Positions 8,909-16,444 of a stretch of DNA of 64,000 nt are shown in pieces. A program made the translations under genes and the position numbers. A model generated the notes under the pieces. The model saw only the letters and a program-made list of their open reading frames with translations, did not search any database and had not been told where the DNA came from. Each line of letters starts with the position of its first letter. Position 1 is the stretch's first letter. The stretch spans positions 90,620 through 154,619 of the forward strand of contig JABJJN010000003.1 of NCBI GenBank assembly GCA_018660835.1, written 5' to 3'. This stretch comes from Gemmatimonadota bacterium. Lineage in GTDB: Bacteria; Latescibacterota; UBA2968; UBA8231.

Positions 8909-9670
8909 CTAGGAGGTGGACATGGTGTGCATGGGTTCGATCTGGATGATGCCTTCGTCGTAGCTGGGGACGACCGTTGCACCGGGCTCGACGATGAGGT
9001 AGTCCTGTTCGGGCCATGGACCGTCGAGCCAGCGCTGAAACAGCGTGAGATCGCCCTCTATTTCCTGATACTCCCAGCCACGATCAGCGCAGATCTTCAT
9101 AGCGGTCTGTTTGACTGGCAGGTGGCGTGAGAAGTCGAAATCGATGAAAACACCCCGTTTGTAGTGAGCGGTCCATCCCTCCATCACTTCGATCAGATAG
9201 CGGGCATTCTCCTCGCCGTATTGTTCGACGAGCTTGTCGTACTCCATCTGCGTACCCAGTCCGGCGCCTTGTTTGCGCTCCGGACGCTCACCACCTCGCT
9301 CGCGATGCTCAAGCCAACCGGTTGTGAAATAGTAGGTACCCGGATTGTCGAGAAAGAACTCTGAGTAACGCTCCTTGGACCCCAGAAAAAATGTGATGCA
9401 ATCATGGGCACGAGGGATGATCAGTTGCGTATCAGCTGGTGCACGCAAGCCGTTGAGCATGTTGTTACACAACCCATACCCCACGAGGATCGCGTCGTAC
9501 TTACCGGGCTCGATTGCATCGAGGCTCTCCTGAATCCGATCGATCCCAACCAGGGGATTGTCATGATACCCCTGGCTGAGATACTCGAAATCGAACAGAT
9601 TCGGCGATCGAGCTGCACAATGGCAGATCTCGCGGAAGGAGACCTCGCAAGCGAGGATTTTCAGAAACAC
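8909..9670 (-). CDS. DUF1638 family protein
   Basis: A 253-residue soluble protein with the DUF1638 hallmark PRAHDCITFFLGS and a preceding GYGLCNNML segment; conserved Cys and His residues could bind metal or a cofactor. DUF1638 genes are commonly found beside corrinoid proteins and MttB/MtbC-type methyltransferases, but the biochemical role is not established to my knowledge. Here it sits 2 bp after the corrinoid protein gene and 19 bp before the pterin-binding fusion gene, strongly tying it to corrinoid methyl transfer. No signal peptide or membrane helix is seen. Confidence 0.88.
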   Translation of the reverse strand: MFLKILACEVSFREICHCAARSPNLFDFEYLSQGYHDNPLVGIDRIQESLDAIEPGKYDAILVGYGLCNNMLNGLRAPADTQLIIPRAHDCITFFLGSKERYSEFFLDNPGTYYFTTGWLEHRERGGERPERKQGAGLGTQMEYDKLVEQYGEENARYLIEVMEGWTAHYKRGVFIDFDFSRHLPVKQTAMKICADRGWEYQEIEGDLTLFQRWLDGPWPEQDYLIVEPGATVVPSYDEGIIQIEPMHTMSTS

Positions 9671-9672
9671 TC

Positions 9673-10317
9673 TTAGTTGCTCAGCTGGTCTATGAGCTCC
9701 CGTGCCTGGTCAGCTGCACTGGCTGCGTCGGCGGCATAGGCATCGGCCCCGATTTGGTCCGCATACGCCTGAGTGACGGGCGCGCCGCCCACCATCGTGC
9801 GCACATCATCGGTGATTCCCGCCTCCTTGATCGCTTCGACGGTGGCCTTCATAGATGGCATCGTCGTTGTCAGCAGAGCAGACATGCACACAATCTGGAC
9901 TCCCTGCTCACGAACAGACTCGAGAAAGCGCTCTGGTGGCACATCGATTCCCAGATCGACGATCTGGAAACCGGCGCCCTCGAGCATCATCGCCACGAGA
10001 TTCTTGCCGATATCGTGCAGGTCACCCTTCACCGTGCCAATGGCGGCAATTCCGGCAGGTTCAACCTTCTCCTCGATGAGTTGTGGCCTGATAAGTTGCA
10101 TTCCTGCCTTCATCGCTCGAGCGGCGATGAGCACCTCAGGGATGTAGAACTCGTTATTCTTGAACTTGGCACCGACAACATTCATTCCGGCGATCAGACC
10201 CTCATGGAGGATTTCACGCACCGGAACTCCCTCGTCGAGAGCTTGTTGAACGCCCTCCTCGACCTCGGATGCCTGCCCCTTGATCAGGCTCTGAGCGACC
10301 TGCTGTAAGTCTGCCAT
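9673..10317 (-). CDS. Methyltransferase corrinoid protein (MtbC/MttC/MtvC type)
   Basis: A 214-residue two-domain protein. The N-terminal helical cap (about 1-85) is B12-binding domain 2 of MetH type. The C-terminal Rossmann-like cobalamin domain has DLHDIGKN (Asp99, His101, Gly104; His101 is the expected lower cobalt ligand), then SALLTTTM and VGGAPV. It carries the methyl group between a substrate:corrinoid methyltransferase and the corrinoid:THF methyltransferase. The ATG at 10317 follows GGAAGACGG; an in-frame extension upstream to 10422 covers the leader and the sigma-54 promoter and is rejected. First gene of the five-gene C1 operon. Confidence 0.95.
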   Translation of the reverse strand: MADLQQVAQSLIKGQASEVEEGVQQALDEGVPVREILHEGLIAGMNVVGAKFKNNEFYIPEVLIAARAMKAGMQLIRPQLIEEKVEPAGIAAIGTVKGDLHDIGKNLVAMMLEGAGFQIVDLGIDVPPERFLESVREQGVQIVCMSALLTTTMPSMKATVEAIKEAGITDDVRTMVGGAPVTQAYADQIGADAYAADAASAADQARELIDQLSN

Positions 10318-10405
10318 GATAATCCGTCTTCCATCGAATGAGATGAAGGGAAACCGCTTGGGAGTCGACGCCTCGATCTGACAACCGAGCGCTCTGTTAT
10401 GACTC

Positions 10406-10421
10406 TGCAATCCGGGTGCCA
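10406..10421 (-). promoter_or_regulatory. Sigma-54 (RpoN) -24/-12 promoter of the corrinoid operon
   Basis: On the minus strand the sequence reads TGGCAC-CCGGA-TTGCA, with GG and GC separated by exactly 10 bases, a full match to the RpoN consensus. Transcription would start near 10395, giving a leader of about 78 bases before the corrinoid protein ATG at 10317. Two tandem palindromes (10473-10520) lie at about -86 and -118, where enhancer-binding activators usually bind. The promoter call is by inspection. Confidence 0.8.
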
Positions 10422-10472
10422 CGGTGGCAGCGACTGTGGGGACGCCTTATCTGGGGGATTCAGGCCGCTCAT

Positions 10473-10520
10473 GGGACATGTTTGTCCCATGATCAGCACA
10501 GACCGGGACGACACCGTCCC
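10473..10520. promoter_or_regulatory. Tandem GGGAC-N6-GTCCC palindromes, probable activator (UAS) sites
   Basis: Two perfect dyads share the form GGGAC-N6-GTCCC, at 10473-10488 and 10505-10520. The first extends to CATGGGACA/TGTCCCATG and the second to CGGGACG/CGTCCCG. Their centres are 32 bp apart, about three helical turns, so they lie on one face of the DNA. A lone GGGAC half site follows at 10524-10528. Their position upstream of the sigma-54 promoter fits enhancer sites for an unidentified RpoN activator. No activator gene is in the window. Confidence 0.7.
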
Positions 10521-10548
10521 GACGGGACACCAACGACACGGATCATTC

Positions 10549-11586
10549 TCACCCCAGTTCGAGACCTGCTGCGTAGAGGGCGACGACATTCTCGGGGGGA
10601 CTCACAGACTGGATATTATGGCAGGGAGCCAGAATGTATCTGCCATTGGCCCCGAGAGTTCGCAGATTTTCACCAACCTCTGTCCGCACATCCTCCGGCG
10701 TACCGAAGGGCAAGGTCTGCTGATTGTCGACACCGCCGTGGAAGACAAGCTGGTCACCAAAATCCCTGCGCAACTGCTCGCGCTCCATACCCGGGCATCG
10801 CCACTGGATCGGATTCAGTACATCCATGCCCAGAGCGATCATGTCGGGCAGGACATCGCGTATGGCGCCATCAGAGTGAAAGAAGACGAAGGCCCCCGCC
10901 TCGTGCGCCAGATCCACCATGCGTTTCATCCGCGGCAACAGAAATCGGCGGATATGCTCGAGACTGAACATGAGACTCTCCTGACTACCCAGGTCTTCGG
11001 CGACGTAACTGATGTTGACCTGCCCCGGCAGCGACTCGTAGATCCGTGTTGAGTTCTCTCGAGCAAGATCGAACAGATGATCGAGGCAATAGTCGACGAT
11101 GTCTGGATGTTCGATCATATCGATGAAGGCTTGTTCCTGGCCACGCAGCTGTTTGTAGAGCAGGAATGGTTCGGACCCACCGCCACGGATGGGATACGCC
11201 TCCCACCCTCGAATCTGCCCGGGTAGTACGCTGTAGTCCCACCAGTCAGGGTGGGGCCAGTGATAGTTCGCCTCTATCTCTTCGACACTGTCGTAGGTGG
11301 CCAACGGATGATACACGGTCTCCGAGTAGACGCCGCCGCCATAGTCGACCAATTCTGCACGACAACCGTAGATGTCGTAACCGATCTCAGGGGCGGGACC
11401 GACGTAGCGCGGTGTGACACTGAAGGGGCGATCGATACTCAATCTCTCCAGCATCTGCCGATCATCGCTGACGGCCAGATGGGCCTTCAATTTGTCTGTC
11501 GCTTCAGCAGTCGCCCAATAGTCCATGGGTATTCGGTCAGGCTTCTCTCCAGACAACACTGCAAGCCAACGTTCTTTGGGGGTCAT
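10549..11586 (-). CDS. URO-D superfamily methyltransferase, probable substrate:corrinoid type (type B)
   Basis: A 345-residue URO-D/MtaA-like TIM barrel. The start MTPKERWLAVLSGEKPDRIPMD is the usual family N-terminus. The metal-binding region contains FFHSDGAIRDVL, followed by PIQWRCPGM and VFHGGVDNQ, so a His and later Cys/His are available for zinc. The ATG at 11586 has GGAGAG 8 bases upstream; the frame extends further upstream without support. It has its own consensus sigma-54 promoter (11620-11635), with a predicted leader of about 23 bases, and lies directly upstream of the corrinoid operon. It is the best candidate here for the enzyme that demethylates the growth substrate. The substrate cannot be read from sequence. 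Confidence 0.9.
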   Translation of the reverse strand: MTPKERWLAVLSGEKPDRIPMDYWATAEATDKLKAHLAVSDDRQMLERLSIDRPFSVTPRYVGPAPEIGYDIYGCRAELVDYGGGVYSETVYHPLATYDSVEEIEANYHWPHPDWWDYSVLPGQIRGWEAYPIRGGGSEPFLLYKQLRGQEQAFIDMIEHPDIVDYCLDHLFDLARENSTRIYESLPGQVNISYVAEDLGSQESLMFSLEHIRRFLLPRMKRMVDLAHEAGAFVFFHSDGAIRDVLPDMIALGMDVLNPIQWRCPGMEREQLRRDFGDQLVFHGGVDNQQTLPFGTPEDVRTEVGENLRTLGANGRYILAPCHNIQSVSPPENVVALYAAGLELG

Positions 11587-11619
11587 CGGTGCTCTCCTCT
11601 TCGAGTCAGTCGCATGGGA

Positions 11620-11635
11620 TGCAACCACCGTGCCA
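11620..11635 (-). promoter_or_regulatory. Sigma-54 (RpoN) promoter of the URO-D gene at 10549-11586
   Basis: The minus strand reads TGGCAC-GGTGG-TTGCA, with the GG and GC elements 10 bases apart, a perfect RpoN consensus. The predicted start near 11609 leaves a leader of about 23 bases to the ATG at 11586. It lies back to back with a weaker sigma-54-like site on the other strand. Confidence 0.8.
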
Positions 11636-11660
11636 CAGATGTTAGCTGCTTTGAATAGCT

Positions 11661-11677
11661 TGGCACGGAAGTTGTTT
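11661..11677 (+). promoter_or_regulatory. Possible sigma-54 promoter of the OFA transporter operon
   Basis: The plus strand reads TGGCACG-GAAG-TTGTT. The -24 element is perfect, but the -12 element has GT instead of the critical GC. It points towards the transporter gene, with its start about 55-70 bases downstream. Because of the -12 mismatch this is only a candidate. Confidence 0.4.
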
Positions 11678-11731
11678 GCTCAATGACGAATGACCGTGTG
11701 CAGTGGTGGAGGAAGAGGAAGGGAAGTGTCA

Positions 11732-13090
11732 GTGAAGCAGATCATCGAAGTTCCGACGTCGCGCTGGAGCGTCGTCGCCGGTGCCCTCATTGTCCAGGTG
11801 ATCCTGGGCACCGTGTATGCATTCAGCATCTTTGTAAAACCCTTGGAAATTGAGTTTGGCTGGTCGCGCACTGCGACGCAGTGGGCCTTCTCACTGGCCT
11901 TGGCGACCTTCGCCGTAAGCATGATTCCAGCAGGTCGTCTGCAGGACCGCCTCGGCCCGCGTACCGTCGCCAGTATCGGTGGAGCCCTATTGGGTGCGTC
12001 CTTCCTATTGGGGGCGATCTTGCTTGCCTGGGTGCGACAGCCGTGGGCCCTGTATCTGACGTACGGCATATTGGGTGGCGCAGGAATCGGCTTTGCCTAT
12101 GTGTGCCCCATCGCTGCCGCCGTGAAGTGGTTTCCCGACAAGAAGGGTCTCATCACGGGTCTCGCTGTCGCCGGATTCGGCGCCGGCGCCTTGTTCTTTG
12201 CCGGTCCTGCCTCGGTTCTGCTGCAACCTTCCGGAAGTGGCGACGAGGCGATCGGAATATCACAGATCTTGTTGGTCGGCCTGGGGATCAAGGCCGGCGG
12301 CGGCTTCGGCATCGGCTGGCAGACTTTCTTCCTTCTCCACGGGGTCGTCTGCGTCGTTGGCGTTTTGGTGGGGGCATCCCTGTTGCGAAATCCACCAGAG
12401 GGTTACTTGCCGCCAGGCTACACCCCCCCTCCTGGCTCTGGGAAGCGCGATCTCGCCTGGCGCGAAATGCTGGACACACCACTGGCGTGCATGCTGTGGC
12501 TGACCTTCATCTTTGGCGCCACTTCTGGTCTGATGGCGATCGGTCAGTGGAAACCGATGATGAATACCCTCTTGCAGGGCCAGACCTTTGCACCTGAGTG
12601 GATGGGGTCCTTTGGCCGATTCGTTGAACCCGTCGGTATCCTCGCCGTATTCAATGCCCTGGGTCGAGTGTTCTGGGGTAAGGTCTCCGATATCATCGAT
12701 CGTCCACGCGCCATGATGATCATGTTCCTGGCGCAGGGCATGGCCTTCATGGTTCTGGTAAGTGTGGAGAGTACCGTCGCCGTCTTCGTCGCGTCTGCCT
12801 GGGTCGGATTGAACTTTGGTGGCAACTTCGCCCTGTTTCCGTCGGCAACGGCAGACTACTTCGGCAGCAAGAATCTTGGCATGAACTATGGCTGGATCTT
12901 CACCGCCTACGGCGTGGCAGGTATCCTTGGCCCCGTGGTAGGTGGCGTCCTGTTCGACGTAACCGACCAGTATATCCTGCCCTTCGTCTTCGCTGGCACG
13001 CTCTGCTTCATCGCTGCCGGATGCTCGGTTGCCGTCTGGGGTCTGGCACGAGCACGAAATCGTGAAGCGGCGGAAGGAACGATCCAATGA
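11732..13090 (+). CDS. MFS transporter, oxalate/formate antiporter (OFA) family
   Basis: A twelve-helix major facilitator protein of about 452 residues. The N-terminal SRWSVVAGALIVQVILGTVYAFSIF and the loop GRLQDRLGPRT match the OFA group, whose characterised members move oxalate/formate or other small monocarboxylates across the inner membrane. The start is uncertain: GTG at 11732 has GGAAGGG 8 bases upstream, while GTG 11726 and ATG 11690 are possible but worse placed. It overlaps the porin gene by ATGA. Divergent from the URO-D methyltransferase gene, it is well placed either to import the methylated carboxylic substrate or to export formate; the direction is inferred. Confidence 0.88.
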   Translation: MKQIIEVPTSRWSVVAGALIVQVILGTVYAFSIFVKPLEIEFGWSRTATQWAFSLALATFAVSMIPAGRLQDRLGPRTVASIGGALLGASFLLGAILLAWVRQPWALYLTYGILGGAGIGFAYVCPIAAAVKWFPDKKGLITGLAVAGFGAGALFFAGPASVLLQPSGSGDEAIGISQILLVGLGIKAGGGFGIGWQTFFLLHGVVCVVGVLVGASLLRNPPEGYLPPGYTPPPGSGKRDLAWREMLDTPLACMLWLTFIFGATSGLMAIGQWKPMMNTLLQGQTFAPEWMGSFGRFVEPVGILAVFNALGRVFWGKVSDIIDRPRAMMIMFLAQGMAFMVLVSVESTVAVFVASAWVGLNFGGNFALFPSATADYFGSKNLGMNYGWIFTAYGVAGILGPVVGGVLFDVTDQYILPFVFAGTLCFIAAGCSVAVWGLARARNREAAEGTIQ

Positions 13091-14187
13091 CCCCTCGACT
13101 TGTGTCGCTGGCGCTGTTTCTGCTGTCCTTGGTGCCCGTGTCTGCTGCGCAGGACACGGAACTGGAGTGGTATGGATATCTGCGACTGGACATGGCCCAT
13201 GACACGGCCCAATCCAGTCATGGCAACTACACTGTCTTCGTCCAACCTCATCCTGCGGGTGAAGCGACCTCAACGATGAGTGTCACGGCGCGGCAGTCGC
13301 GCCTCGGTGCGCACGCCACTCGGGGCACGATGACGGGGCGTCTCGAGGTCGACTTCTATGGTGTCAGCCCTGAAAACAAGAACACCGTCATGCTCCGCTA
13401 CGCCTACATGAGTGTCCCTGTTGGCGCATTCACATTGCGGGCGGGACAGACGATGGACATGATCTCCCCCCTCAATCCACTCACCGTCAACTACCCTGTC
13501 ATCTGGGGAGCCGGTAACATCGGTTATCGCCGCCCCCAGATTCAGCTGTTTCGCCGCACCGAGGCCTATTTCGCTGGACTGGCCCTGACACGAAACATCA
13601 CGGGCGATCTCGACGGCGACACCATCGTCGACGGTGATGCATCTGGTGTGCCGGCCATTCAGGGCCGCGTCGCTCTGCGACCCGAATGGACCTTGCCGGG
13701 GCTCGAATTGGGTGTGTCCGGCCACTACGGCAAGTGCAACTGCCCGGCGAAGGATATCGACTACAACAATTGGTCTGTCTCCGGCGACCTGGCCTGGAAG
13801 AGCAGCCGCGTGAAGGTGCTCGCCGAAGTGTATCGGGGTTCGAATCTTGGAGCCTACGCTGGGACGATCTACAACAGCGACAGGGTGAATGGTCTGCACA
13901 GCATGGGCGGCTGGGCGAATCTGCAAGTAGCCCTCGATGAGCTGACTCGAGTGTCCATCGGCGGTGGCAGGGACGATGTAGATGAAGCCGACCTTGGTGC
14001 CGAGCAACAGGGCGTGCGAGAGCGCAATCAGGTGGCCTTCGCGGCAGTTCTTCGTCAGATCACACCAGAGGTGACGGTAGGATTCGAGTTGTCTCATTGG
14101 GCGACGCGGTATTCAAATCCAGCACTCGGCAGCGAGGCAGAACCCACGGATCTGCGATTGCAGTGGTCGATTCAAGGGAATTTCTAG
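13087..14187 (+). CDS. Outer-membrane porin-like beta-barrel protein
   Basis: A 366-residue protein with a clear signal peptide (SLALFLLSLVPVSAAQ, cleavage about residue 21). Alternating amphipathic strands run through the body (ELEWYGYLRLDMAHD, LEVDFYGVSPENKN, FTLRAGQTMDM) and it ends in a terminal Phe (LQWSIQGNF), as expected for an outer-membrane barrel. It is translationally coupled to the OFA transporter, so it probably admits the same substrate through the outer membrane. The family resembles DcaP-like trimeric porins, but a precise assignment is not possible by eye. Confidence 0.82.
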   Translation: MTPRLVSLALFLLSLVPVSAAQDTELEWYGYLRLDMAHDTAQSSHGNYTVFVQPHPAGEATSTMSVTARQSRLGAHATRGTMTGRLEVDFYGVSPENKNTVMLRYAYMSVPVGAFTLRAGQTMDMISPLNPLTVNYPVIWGAGNIGYRRPQIQLFRRTEAYFAGLALTRNITGDLDGDTIVDGDASGVPAIQGRVALRPEWTLPGLELGVSGHYGKCNCPAKDIDYNNWSVSGDLAWKSSRVKVLAEVYRGSNLGAYAGTIYNSDRVNGLHSMGGWANLQVALDELTRVSIGGGRDDVDEADLGAEQQGVRERNQVAFAAVLRQITPEVTVGFELSHWATRYSNPALGSEAEPTDLRLQWSIQGNF

Positions 14188-14193
14188 AATTCT

Positions 14194-15375
14194 ATGACGA
14201 CACATCATCAGCATCTGCTGGCTGCCATGCGTGGCCAGCAGGTAGACGGGGTACCGTGGGCACCACGCATGGATCTGTGGCAGATCGCGCTGCAGGCACG
14301 GGGCGCCTTACCGACTCGCTTTGCCGGGATGCACACGGCGGACATTGCCAGACAGCTGGATGTAGCCTGCCATGCCGTGCGCGGCGACTACACACTGACA
14401 AGGCCGAGCGAGGATGTGGTGCTGCGCGGCCTCGGCATCGACAACCATCCGGACTATCCGTATCGCGTCGAGATCGAGGGCCTGTCCATTGAGGCAGATG
14501 TGGCACCCGAGCACGTCCACACCGTCGTGCATACGTCAGCCGGTGATGTCACGACGCATCTGGAGCTGACGGCGCAGATGAAGGCGGAGGGGATCTCTCT
14601 GCCCTTTGTGCGTCAGTACCCGATCGAGACGGTTGCCGATCTTGAGCGCGTAGCTGAGGTATTCGAGCACTGTCGTGTCATTCCTACGCCCGCTGCCTAT
14701 GCACAGTTTCACCAGCGCATTGGTGAAGCAGGTGTCGCTGTCGCCTCCGGGCCCATCGCCGCCTCACCGATGCATCTGGTTCTGCATGATCTGATGGCGA
14801 TGGACCGCTTCTTCTATCTCTACGCCGACGAACCGGAGGCATTGCGTTCCTTCGCCACACGCCTGGACCCATTCTATGATGCCTGTCTCGATGCAGTGGT
14901 TGCCAGTGCGGCTGAGGTCGTTTTCTGGGGGGCCAACTACGATCGTGATCTGACGTGGCCCCCCTTCCTCGAGCAGGAAATCGCGCCATGGTTGCGGCGG
15001 GTCGCAGAGCGATTGCACGATGCGGGCAAGCTGCTGCTGACGCACTGTGACGGCGAGAACGACGGCATCGGCCATGTTTTCGCCGATTGCGGCGTCGACG
15101 TGGTGGAGTCCGTCTGCCCCACACCGATGACGAGTCTCGATCACCAGGCGCTGCGTACGGCCTTTGGCCCTGACGTCACGATCTGGGGAGGCGTGCCGTC
15201 CGTCGCCTTGCTCGAAGCGTCCATGTCCCAACAGGACTTCTCCACCTATGTGGATGATCTGTGCGAACAGATCGGCGACGGTCATCGTTGGATCCTGGGT
15301 GTATCCGACAATGTGCCTCCCGACGCGGACATGGCACGACTCGAATACCTTCGCGAACGCTTCGCCGCATCCTAA
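14194..15375 (+). CDS. URO-D superfamily protein, probable methyltransferase (type A paralogue)
   Basis: A 393-residue TIM barrel closely resembling the protein at 5035-6210. Shared features are VPWAPRMDLWQ near the start, the metal region KLLLTHCDGENDG, WGGVPSVALLE, and the end WILGVSDNVPPDADM. The His-Cys-Asp of THCDG and the Cys of SVCPTP could bind zinc, whereas the paralogue has THAD instead. It lies 6 bp after the porin gene in the transporter operon, linking it to uptake of a substrate and not to tetrapyrrole synthesis. Methyl donor or acceptor unknown. Confidence 0.87.
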   Translation: MTTHHQHLLAAMRGQQVDGVPWAPRMDLWQIALQARGALPTRFAGMHTADIARQLDVACHAVRGDYTLTRPSEDVVLRGLGIDNHPDYPYRVEIEGLSIEADVAPEHVHTVVHTSAGDVTTHLELTAQMKAEGISLPFVRQYPIETVADLERVAEVFEHCRVIPTPAAYAQFHQRIGEAGVAVASGPIAASPMHLVLHDLMAMDRFFYLYADEPEALRSFATRLDPFYDACLDAVVASAAEVVFWGANYDRDLTWPPFLEQEIAPWLRRVAERLHDAGKLLLTHCDGENDGIGHVFADCGVDVVESVCPTPMTSLDHQALRTAFGPDVTIWGGVPSVALLEASMSQQDFSTYVDDLCEQIGDGHRWILGVSDNVPPDADMARLEYLRERFAAS

Positions 15376-15455
15376 GCGCTTGCCGTCGGCCCCAGTGAGG
15401 CCCAATTTCGATCCCAAACGATTGCACCCAGCACTCGAATCCGGATCGAAACATT

Positions 15456-16409
15456 ATGAAGATCGTCGTCCTCGACGGCTACGCGCTGAACCCTGGTGAT
15501 CTCAACTGGGATGGACTTGCCGCTCTCGGCGATCTGACGGTACACGAACATTCGACGGCCGATCAGGTAGTCGAACGTGCCGCCGGCGCCGAAGTTCTGT
15601 TAACGAACAAGTGTCCTGTCGGGGCAGAGCAGATCTCAGCCCTGCCGGAACTGCGTTGTATTGGCGTCCTGGCGACGGGCTTCAACATCGTCGACGTCGA
15701 AGCGGCGCGAGCCCGAGACATTTCCGTCGTGAACGTACCGACGTACGGTACCGCCTCTGTCGCGCAGATGGTCTTCGCCCACATCCTGCATCTCACGCAG
15801 AATGTGGGGCATCATGCCGCAACGGTAAGCGCAGGACGCTGGGCAGCCAATCGCGACTTTTGCTACTGGGATACTCCACAAGTTGAGTTGGAGAATCTTA
15901 CGCTGGGTATCGTCGGCTTCGGTCGAATTGGTGGTCGCGTGGCCGAACTGGCCCGCGCCTTCGGCATGAACGTCATCGCTGCGACACGAGATGGGCGAGA
16001 CCCGGATGCGGGCGATGTCCGTGCTGTGGAACTGGATGAATTGTTCCGCAGCAGCGACATCATCTCTCTTCACTGTCCGCTGACACCGGCGACAGAAGGC
16101 ATCGTCAGTGCCGAACGCCTTGCACTGATGAAGTCAACGGCTTTCCTCATCAACACGAGTCGCGGTCCACTCGTCGACGAAGCGGCACTGTTGGCAGCTC
16201 TCAAGGACGAACGTATTGCCGGCGCGGGTCTGGATGTGCTCGCCGTGGAGCCGCCCAAAGAAGGTCACCCACTGTATGCCGCCAAGAATTGCTACATCAC
16301 ACCGCACATCGCCTGGGCCACGGGTGCCGCACGCTCCCGACTGTTGGCGACGGTCGTCGACAATGTGCGCGCCTACGCCGCAGGCGAAGCACAGAACGTG
16401 GTGAACTAG
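15456..16409 (+). CDS. D-2-hydroxyacid dehydrogenase (glycerate dehydrogenase/hydroxypyruvate reductase-like)
   Basis: A 317-residue NAD(P)-dependent dehydrogenase of the D-isomer-specific family. The Rossmann motif is GIVGFGRIGGRVAELARAFGM. The catalytic triad is visible as Arg in NTSRGPLVDE, Glu in VEPPKEGHPL and His in ITPHIAWA. The NKCPVGAEQ, GTASVAQM and HPLYAAKNCYITPHIAW segments resemble the HprA group, which interconverts glycerate/hydroxypyruvate or glycolate/glyoxylate. Second hydroxyacid dehydrogenase follows 35 bp on. It may handle a 2-hydroxyacid produced when the substrate of this locus is demethylated; that is inference. Confidence 0.9.
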   Translation: MKIVVLDGYALNPGDLNWDGLAALGDLTVHEHSTADQVVERAAGAEVLLTNKCPVGAEQISALPELRCIGVLATGFNIVDVEAARARDISVVNVPTYGTASVAQMVFAHILHLTQNVGHHAATVSAGRWAANRDFCYWDTPQVELENLTLGIVGFGRIGGRVAELARAFGMNVIAATRDGRDPDAGDVRAVELDELFRSSDIISLHCPLTPATEGIVSAERLALMKSTAFLINTSRGPLVDEAALLAALKDERIAGAGLDVLAVEPPKEGHPLYAAKNCYITPHIAWATGAARSRLLATVVDNVRAYAAGEAQNVVN

Positions 16410-16444
16410 CATTTCGCTACCCGTCTCTTTGAGTGGAGTTTCCC

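Noticed and set aside
10470..10491. Dyad CATGGGACA/TGTCCCATG as a terminator of the URO-D gene
   Set aside because: No T run follows on either strand, and a second dyad of the same form lies 32 bp away, which fits protein-binding sites better.
10318..10548. Possible cobalamin riboswitch ahead of the corrinoid operon
   Set aside because: I looked for the B12-box and the conserved core on the minus strand and found neither. The leader instead shows a sigma-54 promoter and dyads.
3303..11586. MttB-type trimethylamine methyltransferase with in-frame amber (pyrrolysine) codon
   Set aside because: No MttB-like gene or interrupted methyltransferase frame was found; the methyltransferase candidates are all URO-D types with normal stops.
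12260..13273. 337-residue open frame on the minus strand
   Set aside because: Antisense to the OFA transporter and the porin start; composition is typical of a shadow frame and no motif is seen.
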